A DNA stretch of 64,000 nucleotides from an uncultured Eubacteriales bacterium (GTDB lineage Bacteria; Bacillota; Clostridia; Oscillospirales; Oscillospiraceae): contig UQUO01000006.1 of the NCBI GenBank assembly GCA_900544295.1, positions 38,909 through 102,908 on the forward strand. The letters are read 5' to 3'. The position numbers and the translations under genes are program-made. Below, piece after piece: positions 1 through 8,255 of this stretch. The notes under the pieces were generated by a model. The model worked only from the letters and a program-made list of their open reading frames with translations. It was not told the DNA's origin and did not search any database. The first letter of the stretch is position 1. Each line of letters opens with the position of its first letter.

Positions 1-1
1 A

Positions 2-889
2 CACGAAATGCTGGATTATTATGTGTCGAACGGCGGAAACTACATTGACACGGCCCGCTTTTATGGCCGCGGCAGCGGCATCCAGCACACCGAGGAGCTC
101 CTGGGACGCTGGTTGGCAAAGGGCGACAACCGGAGCAAGGTCATTATCCAGTCGAAGTGCTGCAATCCGTATATGGACCGCAACCTCAACATGTTTGAGG
201 ACATGCCGAGGGTGGGCCGGACTTTCATGTACGACGACATACTCTTCAGCCGCGACCATCTCGGGGTCGATTGCATCGACGTCTATCTCATGCACCGGGA
301 TAATCCCAAGGTGCCAGTTGAGGAGATCATGGACACCTTTGAGGAATTCCTGCGCAGGGGCTGGATAAAGGCCTACGGAATGAGCAACTGGCGGCTCGAC
401 CGTTTTGCCGAGGCCTATGAGTACTGCGAGAGGATGGGATATCAAGGCCCCAGCGTTTACAGCCCGTTCTTCAGCCTGCTGAAGCTGGAAAAGCCCTGGT
501 ATTACCGCATCCCGCCCTTTAAAGAGGAGTGGCTGCCCTGGTTCGAGGAGCACCGTGACGTCACGATAGCGGCCTGGTCCGCCCAGGGCCGCGGCTTCTT
601 CGGCAACTACCCGCAGTATGACCCTGACAAGGCCGACGCGGCCACGCGCATTGCGGTTTTCACCGAGGAAAACTTCGCCCGGAAGGAGCGCGCCATCGCC
701 CTTGCGGAAAAGAAGGGCGTCCGCCCGTCCCAGGTGTCGCTGCTCTACGTCCTCAGCCATAAGGCCAATATCGCGGCGATCATAGGTCCCCGGTCTAAAC
801 GGGACGTAGACAACGCGATGAACGCCGCGCACGAGAGGCTTTCAGAGGCAGAGATGGAATTTCTGACACTAAAGCGCGACTCCATATAA
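2..889 (+). CDS. Aldo/keto reductase, 5'-truncated by window edge
   Basis: The frame is already open at the first bases, so the N-terminus lies outside the window. It reads as an NAD(P)H-dependent aldo/keto reductase. The catalytic tetrad is visible in family order: Asp in NYIDTARFYG, Tyr of RFYG, Lys in IQSK and His in LMHRD. The conserved late segment AAWSAQGRGFF and the cofactor-end segment IIGPRSKRDVDNA are also present. Such cytosolic enzymes reduce sugar-type or xenobiotic carbonyls; the substrate cannot be told. About 30 residues are missing compared with the usual 310-330. No partner gene is visible downstream. Confidence 0.85.
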   Translation, partial: HEMLDYYVSNGGNYIDTARFYGRGSGIQHTEELLGRWLAKGDNRSKVIIQSKCCNPYMDRNLNMFEDMPRVGRTFMYDDILFSRDHLGVDCIDVYLMHRDNPKVPVEEIMDTFEEFLRRGWIKAYGMSNWRLDRFAEAYEYCERMGYQGPSVYSPFFSLLKLEKPWYYRIPPFKEEWLPWFEEHRDVTIAAWSAQGRGFFGNYPQYDPDKADAATRIAVFTEENFARKERAIALAEKKGVRPSQVSLLYVLSHKANIAAIIGPRSKRDVDNAMNAAHERLSEAEMEFLTLKRDSI

Positions 890-1062
890 ATACTACGATA
901 CCAAAGCCCGCAGGGACTGGACGGGGCGCGACGTATGACTCATCTCGCTGCCGTACTCGGGCGCGATCCTGCTGCTGCCGCTCGGCCGCATGAAGCTGCG
1001 CGGGGTCTGCCCGGCGCCGTAATAATGACCTGCGCCCTCTTCCACGGTCTCACGTGAAAAAA
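890..1062. other. Gene-free stretch after the reductase
   Basis: No open frame with a ribosome site or recognisable product is seen here. A short coding-like run around 930-1020 may be a decayed remnant but is too short to identify. Confidence 0.4.
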
Positions 1063-1087
1063 GCCGCGCGCCTTTTTGGCGCGCGGC
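1063..1087. terminator. Strong hairpin terminator, best on minus strand
   Basis: A perfect 10-bp stem GCCGCGCGCC / GGCGCGCGGC closes a TTTTT loop. A run of six A precedes it, giving a U tract on the minus strand. It can end the reductase transcript and insulates the promoter that starts just to its right. Confidence 0.75.
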
Positions 1088-1097
1088 ATATTATTTA

Positions 1098-1126
1098 TTG
1101 ACATTGCTGGGAAATAATGATATGAT
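1098..1126 (+). promoter_or_regulatory. Near-consensus sigma-A promoter
   Basis: TTGACA (1098-1103) and TATGAT (1121-1126) are separated by exactly 17 bp. Transcription should start near 1133. No gene with a ribosome site begins before 1425, so its first product is a non-coding leader or RNA. Confidence 0.8.
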
Positions 1127-1132
1127 TACCAT

Positions 1133-1322
1133 GTAAATTGGGGAGAAGGCCTTTTCGGCAGCTCCTTCTGCTAATTGGAGTTGAATGCATTGATTGGCAA
1201 GGCGGCAGATAAATACACGGCATCCATGGTTTGAAGTTTTAGGAGTCTTCCCGTGGGTGCGCTGCACCCATGGGCGCTCATAAATTAGGCGGCCCTTGGA
1301 GTGTGATTCCAAGGGCATTTTT
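1133..1322 (+). ncRNA. Candidate structured small RNA or leader, about 190 nt
   Basis: This segment runs from a near-consensus promoter to an intrinsic terminator (stem GCCCTTGGA 1292-1300 / TCCAAGGGC 1308-1316, then ATTTTT) without a credible ORF. Inside it are a 7-bp stem, CAGCTCC with GGAGTTG and an 11-nt loop, and a hairpin at 1254-1274. The segment TGGGCGC near 1271 could pair instead with GCGCCCA at 1323-1329, just past the terminator, so alternative folds are possible. I could not match it to a known riboswitch by eye. It may be a 6S-like or other trans-acting RNA, or an attenuating leader of the small membrane gene downstream. Confidence 0.45.
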
Positions 1323-1424
1323 GCGCCCATTTTCAGATGGACAAGGGGGTGAAAGCCAAGGATACGCAACAATTTAATAGTGGAGCACAGTGCCTGGAAG
1401 CTGAACTGGAAGGAGGAGCTTGTC

Positions 1425-1697
1425 ATGTATAAAGACGTCATACAGACGGTAGAGGACCTCACAGCATCTTACACCGACGATTTCCTCAGCGAGCTCATGC
1501 TCTTCATCGACCAGATGGAGCCGCACGATATCTTGGCGGTCATGACGCTCGTCGTGGTATTTTCCCTGCTGGCCTTCAATTACGGGTATAAGTATGGGAA
1601 GGACGGCAAGTTTAAGTTCGGACATGTCTCGGTACAGCTCACGCTGATGATCATCATATGGATTGCCGAATGCCATGTACTTGACGCGGCCGCATGA
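1425..1697 (+). CDS. Small two-helix membrane protein, unknown
   Basis: About 90 residues. The start at 1425 is chosen because ggaaggagg lies 8 nt upstream; an in-frame ATG at 1380 lacks a site. Two hydrophobic stretches are visible, ILAVMTLVVVFSLLAF near the middle and VQLTLMIIIWIAE near the C-terminus, joined by a lysine-rich loop (YKYGKDGKFKFG). The first 35 residues are acidic. No family is recognised; holin-like or signalling roles are possible but unsupported. It lies downstream of the RNA-like unit and is followed by hairpins. Confidence 0.5.
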   Translation: MYKDVIQTVEDLTASYTDDFLSELMLFIDQMEPHDILAVMTLVVVFSLLAFNYGYKYGKDGKFKFGHVSVQLTLMIIIWIAECHVLDAAA

Positions 1698-1726
1698 CCT
1701 GCGCTGGCTACGCAGGGTCAATGCGG

Positions 1727-1770
1727 GACAAGCAGGGCCTGCTCAGGCAGGTCCCTGCTTGTCAATTTTT
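1727..1770 (+). terminator. Intrinsic terminator
   Basis: GACAAGCAGGG (1727-1737) pairs with CCCTGCTTGTC (1753-1763), with an inner CCTGC/GCAGG stem, followed by AATTTTT. It ends the small membrane gene. Confidence 0.8.
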
Positions 1771-1950
1771 ACTACTGTTGTACGCCCGGCTTTGTGTATA
1801 AGGCGGGAAATACCCGAAAAGCAGCGTTTGTCTTTACTTTTATTGATATGCTGTGTTAAACTGGGAATGGACGACGTGCGGGCCCAGCCAGCCGTATCGC
1901 CGCCGTCCGGCATTCGGAAGTCCATATGGCCCCGTACGGGGTAAGGGCGG

Positions 1951-1981
1951 GAGGCCGACAGTTCTGTCGGCCTCTTTTTTT
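1951..1981 (+). terminator. Orphan intrinsic terminator
   Basis: GAGGCCGACAG / CTGTCGGCCTC stem followed by TTTTTTTT. No gene is seen between 1771 and 1950, so what it terminates is unclear: read-through from upstream, or a short RNA. Confidence 0.7.
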
Positions 1982-2069
1982 ACCCAGGCGCGGCGGCTCA
2001 GGGGGGTCCTTGCCTTTGGGGATATAGCGGGCGGGACTGGGGTGTTTTTGGAGCGGGGCGGGTATAGGG

Positions 2070-2753
2070 CTACGGCTCCGGCGGGGAGGCGGAGTAGTGG
2101 TTCATGTCGGTGAAATACTGGAACTCCAGGCCATCCATGGGCAGCTCCAGCTCCAGCTCCACGGGGCCGAGCGCCTCGCGCAGGGGCTGCAGCATGCCGC
2201 CGGTGCAGATGTTGTTGGCGTAGTAGGCGAGGGTGACGTGGGGCGTCAGGGCATAGCCGAGGCGGAAGTGCCCCTCCAGGGCCTCGTACATCCCGTCCAG
2301 CCGCCGCCAGCTCTCCCCGTCCGCCGGGGCGAGGCCCAGGACCACGCTGGTGTTCACCATGTTGAACAGGCAGGTGGCGCGCATCCTGAGCGGCGGCCCG
2401 CAGCGCCAGCGCTCCAGCAGCGGCTCCACGAGCGTGCGCGCCTCCTCCATGCGGCGCAGGAGCTCCCCCGTCAGCTCAGGGTGGCTCACGAGGTCGTGCA
2501 GCGTCATGTGGAAGGTCCCGGGCTCCAGCGGCTGCGCGAGCAGGCGGCCCGCCGCGGAGTATAGCCGCGCCTGCAGCCCCGAGAGCGCCCGGCGCGCCGC
2601 CTCCGGCAGCCAAAACACCGCCGTGCAGCCGTAAAAGGGCAGCAGCTCCCCCTCGGGGCCGACTTTGCGCCTCAGGCCGGGCGAGGTGGCGAAATCCTCG
2701 CGCGGCAGGCTGTCGTATATATAGTGTTCGAGCAGGTCCAGCATGAGAGGCAC
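2070..2753 (-). CDS. 2H phosphoesterase-family protein (LigT-like)
   Basis: A 227-residue cytosolic protein with the two His-x-Thr signatures of the 2H phosphoesterase superfamily: FHMTLHD at residues 81-87 and PHVTLAY at 171-177. The spacing of about 90 residues is typical. Members hydrolyse 2',3'-cyclic phosphates or act in RNA-end repair, but many are uncharacterised, so the substrate is open. Signal peptide and membrane segments are absent. It is transcribed away from the flavoprotein pair to its right, with about 170 bp between starts. Confidence 0.75.
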   Translation of the reverse strand: MPLMLDLLEHYIYDSLPREDFATSPGLRRKVGPEGELLPFYGCTAVFWLPEAARRALSGLQARLYSAAGRLLAQPLEPGTFHMTLHDLVSHPELTGELLRRMEEARTLVEPLLERWRCGPPLRMRATCLFNMVNTSVVLGLAPADGESWRRLDGMYEALEGHFRLGYALTPHVTLAYYANNICTGGMLQPLREALGPVELELELPMDGLEFQYFTDMNHYSASPPEP

Positions 2754-2928
2754 CTCCTGATGCGGGCGGCGTTTTTTCTATAATATTACAACGCGCAGGG
2801 GGCCGGGGCAAGTTTTTTCCTCCCGAGGGCCCCGGTTTTTGCGCAAAGGCATTGAAGCCGCGGGACTTGTGTGTTAAACTGTTAACAAGTCTGGTATGGC
2901 CACCATATTTTACTAAAGGAGGATGAGC

Positions 2929-4479
2929 ATGCGCAAATACGATGTTATAGTCGTGGGAGCCGGCAACGGGGGGCTCTCCGCCGCGGCCTATCTGGCGGGC
3001 GCGGGCAAGAGGGTCCTGGTGCTGGAGAAGCACAACCTGCCCGGCGGCTGCGCCACGAGCTTCAAGCGCGGGGCCTACGAGTTTGAGAGCGCGCTGCACG
3101 AGTTGTGTCAGATGGGCGACGGCCGGGAGGGCCGGCCGAAGGGCGCCGTGCGCGAGCTGCTCAGCGACAGATACGGCCTGGACGTGGACTGGCGCTACGT
3201 GGACGAGGCCTTCTGCGCCGTCGCCACGGACGAGGGCGGCTTCGACGTCGTCATGCCGGCGGACGTGCAGGGCTTTGTGGACGAGATGGAGCGCCAGGTC
3301 CCCGGCTCCCGGGAGGCGATGACGAACATCATGGAGATGGCCCGCATGATCGGCGACGGCGTCGACTGGCTGGCCAAGCACAACAACGAGCCCGAGGGCC
3401 TGGCCAAGCTCGAGCTGCTGCTCCGCTTCGGGGACCTCATGAAGCTGGTGCCCGCCAGCTGCAACGACGTCTGCGACATGATCGGCCTGCCCGAGAAGGC
3501 CAAGCACATCTTTGAGAGCTACTGGACCTACATCTCCGCCAACTCCAGGGACGCCTCCTTCGCCGTCTACGCCTACATGACCTACATGTACCTGACCCAG
3601 AAGCCCTGGGTGGCCGCGGGCCGCAGCCATGAGATCTCCATGGCTTTCGACAAGCGCATCCGGGAGCTGGGCGGCGACATCTGGTACAACGCCGAGGTGA
3701 CGAAGATAGACGTCAAGCGCGGCAGCGTCCGCGGCGTCAAGCTCGCCTCGGGCGAGTACATCCCCTGCAAGTGGGTCATCTCCAACCTCATGCCCAGCGT
3801 CGTCTTCGACCGGATGATGGACAGCGCCGAGGTGCCGGAGCGCAGCCGCAGGCTCATGAACGCCCAGAAGCTGGCCCAGGCCCCGCTGACGGTCTACATG
3901 GGCCTGGACGCCTCCGCCGAGGAGCTGGGCCTCCGCGGCTACGACACCTTCATGCGCCACAGCCCGGACAACAGCGTCCAGTACGCCTCCGACGACAGCA
4001 TAGAGACGCACAAGGACTTCTCCGTTACCATCCTGGACAACGCCGTCCCCGGCGCCTCGGGCGAGGGCCGCTGCATGATAGAGTTCGCCAAGTTCTACAC
4101 CGGGGACCCCTTCGCGCAGGTGAAGGAGGAGGACTATTTCAAGGTCAAGGACCGCATCGCCCGCGAGTGCGTCGAGCGCTACGAGGCCGTGACCGGCTGC
4201 AGCATCCACGACCACATCGAGGAGATCGTCATCGCCACGCCCGTGACCTGGGCGCGCTACCTCGGCACGCCCCGGGGCGACGTCTACGGCTACGAGCCAG
4301 CCGGCTGGGACGGCATGTTCCCCCGCGTCCAGTGCGGCCACAAGCTGGACTACACCGTGAAGGGCCTGCGCTTCGCCGGCGGCCACGGCACGCAGATGGA
4401 CGGCTTCTCCCAGGCCTATCTCTCCGGCGCGGAGCAGGCCAGATACATGCTGCTGGACATGCAGAAGGAGGGCAAGTGA
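2929..4479 (+). CDS. FAD-dependent phytoene desaturase-like oxidoreductase
   Basis: About 516 residues. The start at 2929 is preferred over an in-frame ATG at 2923, because aaaggagg ends at 2922. The N-terminus is a textbook FAD-binding fold (VIVVGAGNGGLSAAAYLAGAG, then LEKHNLPGGCATSF), and the C-terminal flavin motif GGHGTQMDGFSQAYLSG is present. This is the phytoene desaturase/carotenoid isomerase-like branch of the amine-oxidase superfamily. No carotenoid genes are nearby, so the substrate is unknown. The stop is one base before the next start, indicating translational coupling to a reductase that may feed it electrons. Confidence 0.8.
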   Translation: MRKYDVIVVGAGNGGLSAAAYLAGAGKRVLVLEKHNLPGGCATSFKRGAYEFESALHELCQMGDGREGRPKGAVRELLSDRYGLDVDWRYVDEAFCAVATDEGGFDVVMPADVQGFVDEMERQVPGSREAMTNIMEMARMIGDGVDWLAKHNNEPEGLAKLELLLRFGDLMKLVPASCNDVCDMIGLPEKAKHIFESYWTYISANSRDASFAVYAYMTYMYLTQKPWVAAGRSHEISMAFDKRIRELGGDIWYNAEVTKIDVKRGSVRGVKLASGEYIPCKWVISNLMPSVVFDRMMDSAEVPERSRRLMNAQKLAQAPLTVYMGLDASAEELGLRGYDTFMRHSPDNSVQYASDDSIETHKDFSVTILDNAVPGASGEGRCMIEFAKFYTGDPFAQVKEEDYFKVKDRIARECVERYEAVTGCSIHDHIEEIVIATPVTWARYLGTPRGDVYGYEPAGWDGMFPRVQCGHKLDYTVKGLRFAGGHGTQMDGFSQAYLSGAEQARYMLLDMQKEGK

Positions 4480-4480
4480 C

Positions 4481-5704
4481 ATGGCTAAATACAACTACGA
4501 CAAAAAGCTGCTCAAGGGCCTGGGCGCCGGCGCCTTCATCCGCCAGGTGGAGACCCGCAACAGGGCCATCGCCGCCGCGCCCGACACCATCCCCAGCTCC
4601 GTCTTCAACGCCAACGTCCTGGCGAAGCGCCTGCACCCCGCCGTGCAGCACTGCGTCATAGCCTCCGTCTCCGACCACGGCGACGCCAAGAGCTTCGTCC
4701 TCGTGCCGGACGCGGAAAGGGGCACGGCGGAGCTCGCCTTCTTCCGCGCCAGCCAGTACGTCTCCGTCACGCTGGACATCGACGGCGCGCTGGTGCACAA
4801 GCCCTACACCATCCGCTCCGGCCCCGCTGACGCCCTGGGCGCGGAGGGCACGAGCTACACCCTCACCATAAAGCGCACGAACCCCGCCTACGCCTCGGCC
4901 TACATCCTGGACAACTGGAAGGCGGGCGACAGGGTGGAGATCTCCGGCCCCCTGGGCGACTTCTACTACCAGGGCCTGCGGGACGCCGGGCACGTCGTCG
5001 CCGTCGCCGGCGGCAGCGGCATCACCCCCTTCTACTCCATGGCCGACGCCATTGTGAACGGGCAGGAGGACTTCTCCATGACCATCCTCTACGGCTCCCG
5101 CACGGCGGAGGGCATACTCCTCAAGGAGGAGATAGAGGCCCTGGCCGCGAGGAGCGGCGGGCGCGTCAAGGTCGTCCACGTCCTCTCCGAGGAGGAGCGC
5201 GAGGGCTATGAGCACGGCTTCGTCACGGCGGAGCTCATAAAGAAATACGCCGGCGAGGGCGATTACAGCGTCCTCATGTGCGGGCCGAAGGCCATGTACA
5301 CCTTCTGCGAGGGCGAGTGCGTGAAGCTCGGCCTGCCCAAGCGCCGCTACCGGGCGGAGATGTCCGGCGACTACATGGGCGTCGTCGATAACGCCGACTA
5401 CCCGAAGGGGCAGATAGGCCGCGAGTACGAGCTCACCGTGCTCATCCACGGCCGGGAGACGAAGCTCCGCTGCCAGGCGGGGGAGAGCCTGCTCTGGGCC
5501 ATGGAGCGCGCGGGCATAAACGCCCCCAGCCACTGCCGCAGCGGCGAGTGCGGCTGGTGCCACTCCCGGCTGGTGAGCGGCGAGGTCTACATCCCCGCGG
5601 ACGCCGACGGGCGGCGCATCGCCGACAAGAAGTTCGGCTGGATACACCCCTGCGCCAGCTATCCCCTTAGCGACGTCACCCTGGAAGTCTTCCCCACCGC
5701 CTGA
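4481..5704 (+). CDS. NAD(P)H:ferredoxin-type reductase with C-terminal 2Fe-2S domain
   Basis: A 407-residue modular electron-transfer protein. An N-terminal extension of about 50 residues is followed by a ferredoxin-reductase FAD domain (KPYTIRSG), an NAD(P) domain (AVAGGSGITPFYSM and LMCGPKAMY) and a plant-type 2Fe-2S ferredoxin domain whose ligands are in CRSGECGWC, with a last Cys in HPCASYP. This order resembles hybrid-cluster-protein reductase and vanillate/phenol oxygenase reductases. It begins one base after the stop of the flavoprotein, so the two probably work as a pair passing electrons from NAD(P)H to the upstream flavin enzyme or its substrate. Confidence 0.85.
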   Translation: MAKYNYDKKLLKGLGAGAFIRQVETRNRAIAAAPDTIPSSVFNANVLAKRLHPAVQHCVIASVSDHGDAKSFVLVPDAERGTAELAFFRASQYVSVTLDIDGALVHKPYTIRSGPADALGAEGTSYTLTIKRTNPAYASAYILDNWKAGDRVEISGPLGDFYYQGLRDAGHVVAVAGGSGITPFYSMADAIVNGQEDFSMTILYGSRTAEGILLKEEIEALAARSGGRVKVVHVLSEEEREGYEHGFVTAELIKKYAGEGDYSVLMCGPKAMYTFCEGECVKLGLPKRRYRAEMSGDYMGVVDNADYPKGQIGREYELTVLIHGRETKLRCQAGESLLWAMERAGINAPSHCRSGECGWCHSRLVSGEVYIPADADGRRIADKKFGWIHPCASYPLSDVTLEVFPTA

Positions 5705-5715
5705 GAACAAAAAGC

Positions 5716-5740
5716 GGCCCCCGGCGAAAAGCCGGGGGCC
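5716..5740. terminator. Bidirectional hairpin between convergent genes
   Basis: A 10-bp stem GGCCCCCGGC / GCCGGGGGCC. The A-rich run at 5708-5713 gives a U tract for minus-strand transcripts. It separates the reductase from the convergent ABC remnant. Confidence 0.7.
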
Positions 5741-5751
5741 GTTCGGCATAT

Positions 5752-6700
5752 TCAGGGGCGGCTCCCGCCCTGCGCGGCGGAGAGGGTCAGCATCGAGTAG
5801 AGGAAGCCGCGGGCGGCCAGAAGCTCGTCAAAGCTGCCCAGCTCCCGCAGGCGGCCGCCTATGAGCACCGCCACGGCGTCAAAGCGGCGCAGGACGGCCT
5901 CGTTCAAATCGTGCGTCACGACGATCTTCGCCGTGTCCGGGATGTCCAGCACCGCGCCCATGACCTCCGCGGCCGTGGGCCGGTCCAGCGCCGCCGTGGC
6001 CTCGTCCACCAGGAGCACCGGCGTCCGCTTCAGCAGGCTGCGCGCTATCGACACGCGCTGCCGCTCCCCGCCCGAGAGGTTCGCGCCGTTCTCCCCGCAG
6101 ACGAAGTCCAGGCCGCGCGCGGCTGTGAGCTCCCCGAGCCCCGCGCCTGCTATCGCAGCCTCCACGCGCTCCGGCTCGAACTTGCCGAACATCGTCACGT
6201 TCTGCTCTATGCTGCTGTTGAAGATAAAGACCTCCTGCTGGATGACGGACAGCAGCTCGTAGAGGCAGGCGGGGGCTATCTCACGCAGCTCGGCCCCGTC
6301 CAGGCGGATGCTGCCCTCATAGCCGGGGTGGTGGCCCATGAGCAGCTGCAGCAGCGTGGATTTGCCGCTGCCCGAGGGGCCGACTATGGCGAGGCTGCCG
6401 CCTGCGGGGATGCGGAGGCTCACATCCCGCAGCACGCTCTCGCCCTCCGCATAGGCGAAGCTGAGGTTTTTGATCTCTATGCCCTCGCGCAGCTCGGCGG
6501 GGACCTCGCGGCCGCCGCTCTCGCCCGGCTCCGCCATGAGCGCGGCGAGCTTCTCCACAAGCTCCATGGAGGCGCGGCGGTTGGCGAGGATGGGCGGCAC
6601 GGAGGAGATGGGCGAGACGAGGAAGTTCATGAGCTGCAGAAAGGCCACGGCCACGCCCGCGCTGATGGCAAAGCCCCCGCCCGCCGGCAGGGGGATGCGC
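5752..6700 (-). pseudogene. ABC exporter remnant lacking most of its membrane domain
   Basis: The ATPase half of an MsbA/HlyB-type exporter is intact: Walker A GPSGSGKST, signature LSGGERQRVS, Walker B VLLVDEATAALD and the switch His in VVTHD. Only the last membrane helix remains (AISAGVAVAFLQLMNFLVSP). Full exporters have about 300 residues with six helices before the ATPase. Homology fades at about 6690-6700, where the preceding small gene ends, and no start codon with a ribosome site is evident. This fits a 5' deletion. A functional half-transporter is unlikely, though the ATPase domain could still be made. Confidence 0.7.
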
Positions 6701-6730
6701 CTTCGGCCTGTATGCTGTTTTGCGCGCCGC

Positions 6731-6958
6731 CTAGTCCTTCGGACGCCTGAGCTTCGCGGCGCTGCGGAATACGGAATAGCCTATGCCCAGCTGCGCCGCG
6801 GCTATTGCGGCGCAGACCAAGTAAAACACCGCATCGGACACGCCGGAATCGCCCGCGCCGTGCAGGACGGCCAGCTTGTACAGGATATAGAGCAGATACA
6901 GCAGGGCGAATATACGTATGGCGATGCTGCTCCAGAGCCGGCGCTTTGTCTCATCCAT
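6731..6958 (-). CDS. Small two-helix membrane protein in the ribose operon
   Basis: A 75-residue protein with a basic N-terminus and two hydrophobic segments, IRIFALLYLLYILYKLAVL and AVFYLVCAAIAAAQLGIGY, ending in a basic tail (KLRRPKD). The ATG overlaps the 3' end of rbsK by 8 bp, so it is translationally coupled. Family unknown. It directly abuts the truncated ABC exporter and may be what was retained at a deletion boundary. Confidence 0.55.
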   Translation of the reverse strand: MDETKRRLWSSIAIRIFALLYLLYILYKLAVLHGAGDSGVSDAVFYLVCAAIAAAQLGIGYSVFRSAAKLRRPKD

Positions 6959-7838
6959 TGCCGTCGAGCTCCGCGGCGGAGGGGATGGACGGGGCGGCGC
7001 CGGGCCGCGAGACCGCTATCGAGGCCGCCCTCGCCGCGCGCAGCAGCGATTCCTCTATGCTCCGGCCGGTCATCCAGCCCTCAAGGAAGAAGCCCGTGAA
7101 GGTATCGCCCGCCGCCGTCGTGTCCACGGCCCGCGTCGGCACGGCGCTCTGGAAGCGCCGCATATGCGGGTCCGAATACCAGGCGCCGTCCGCGCCCAGC
7201 GTCAGTATGACCGCGGCTTTCGGGTACCGGGCGGCGAACCAGTCCAGTATCGCCTCCGGCGCCGTGGCCGGCAGCCCGCTTATCTGCGAGCCCTCTATCT
7301 CGTTGACCAGGAACAGGTCCACCTTGTCGAGGTCGCACTCGAGCACCGCGGAGTCGAAGGGCGAGGGATTGAGCACCACGCGCATCCCGCGCGCGTGGGC
7401 GGCGTCGATGATCTCGCCGAGGCGGTTCACCTCGTTTTGCAGCAGCACCATGTCGCCCTCGCCGAAGCCCGAGAGCGCCTCGGCTATGTACTCCGGCGTG
7501 ACGCGGCGGTTGGTGCCGCCGTAGACGATTATGCAGTTCTGGCCCCTGGCGTCCACCTGGATGACGGTGTGCCCCGGGGGGCTGTCCTCGCGCCTTATGA
7601 GCGAGGTGTCCACGCCGTTTTCCCTCAGCGTGTCGATGAGCAGCTCGCCGCCCGTGCCGCAGATTCCCGCGTGCCAGACCGGCAGCCCCGCCTTCGCCAT
7701 GGCTACGGACTGGTTGAGCCCCTTGCCGCCCGCGAAGGTCTCGCGGTCCGTGGAGAATATCGTCTCGCCCGGGCCGACGATGTGCTCCAGGGAATAGACG
7801 TAGTCGATGTTCATTGAGCCAAAGCACAGCGCTTTCAT
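6951..7838 (-). CDS. rbsK: Ribokinase, PfkB family
   Basis: A 295-residue sugar kinase that phosphorylates D-ribose to ribose 5-phosphate in the cytosol. The PfkB signature 1 region is near the N-terminus (FAGGKGLNQSVAMAKAG) and the catalytic signature 2 near residue 240 (DTTAAGDTFTGFF), where the second Asp is the base. Length is normal. It lies directly downstream of rbsD and rbsC' on the same strand, which supports ribose rather than another sugar. Because the operon head is missing, its expression now depends on whatever promoter lies upstream. Confidence 0.88.
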   Translation of the reverse strand: MKALCFGSMNIDYVYSLEHIVGPGETIFSTDRETFAGGKGLNQSVAMAKAGLPVWHAGICGTGGELLIDTLRENGVDTSLIRREDSPPGHTVIQVDARGQNCIIVYGGTNRRVTPEYIAEALSGFGEGDMVLLQNEVNRLGEIIDAAHARGMRVVLNPSPFDSAVLECDLDKVDLFLVNEIEGSQISGLPATAPEAILDWFAARYPKAAVILTLGADGAWYSDPHMRRFQSAVPTRAVDTTAAGDTFTGFFLEGWMTGRSIEESLLRAARAASIAVSRPGAAPSIPSAAELDGNG

Positions 7839-7858
7839 GCCCGCTCCCTTCTCCGGCC

Positions 7859-8254
7859 TCAGAAAATGCAGCCGGCGGTCAGAATAACGTTGGGATACGG
7901 CGTGAACTCGCCCGTGCGGATGACGAATTTCAGCTCCGCGGAGCGCCTTTTGAGCTCCGTGTGCGGTATCTTCTCGCAGGGCAGTCCGGCCAGCTTCTCC
8001 TGCATATAGCTCAGCAGCTCCGGGTTGTGCTCGTCGATCTCCTCCGCGAGCGTATAGCTCTCGACGCAGGTCTCCGCGAGCACGGCGTCCATGACCTGCC
8101 TGAAGCTCGGCACGCCGCCCACAAGGGCGAGATCGACTATCTCGACCCCCTTGGGGATGGGCATGCCGGCGTCGGCTATCATGAACTCATCCTTGTGTCC
8201 CAGCGCGGTTATGAGGCCCATGAGCTGGGCATTGAGTATCCCTGTCTTCTTCAT
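7859..8254 (-). CDS. rbsD: D-ribose pyranase
   Basis: A 131-residue protein matching RbsD, which interconverts pyranose and furanose ribose so that RbsK can act. The N-terminal MKKTGILNAQL, the catalytic-His segment GHKDEFMIADAGMPIP and the C-terminal TGEFTPYPNVIL are all present. It lies between rbsC' and rbsK, 1 bp after the permease stop, as in Bacillus operons. Confidence 0.92.
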   Translation of the reverse strand: MKKTGILNAQLMGLITALGHKDEFMIADAGMPIPKGVEIVDLALVGGVPSFRQVMDAVLAETCVESYTLAEEIDEHNPELLSYMQEKLAGLPCEKIPHTELKRRSAELKFVIRTGEFTPYPNVILTAGCIF

Positions 8255-8255
8255 A

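Noticed and set aside
1091..1462. A minus-strand 123-codon frame over the RNA-like unit
   Set aside because: No ribosome site or protein resemblance; it overlaps a strong plus-strand promoter and terminator.
2476..4494. A 670-codon open frame antisense to the flavoprotein gene
   Set aside because: High GC leaves long antisense frames open. It is His/Val/Gly-biased low-complexity sequence without motif or ribosome site, while the sense strand has full family motifs.
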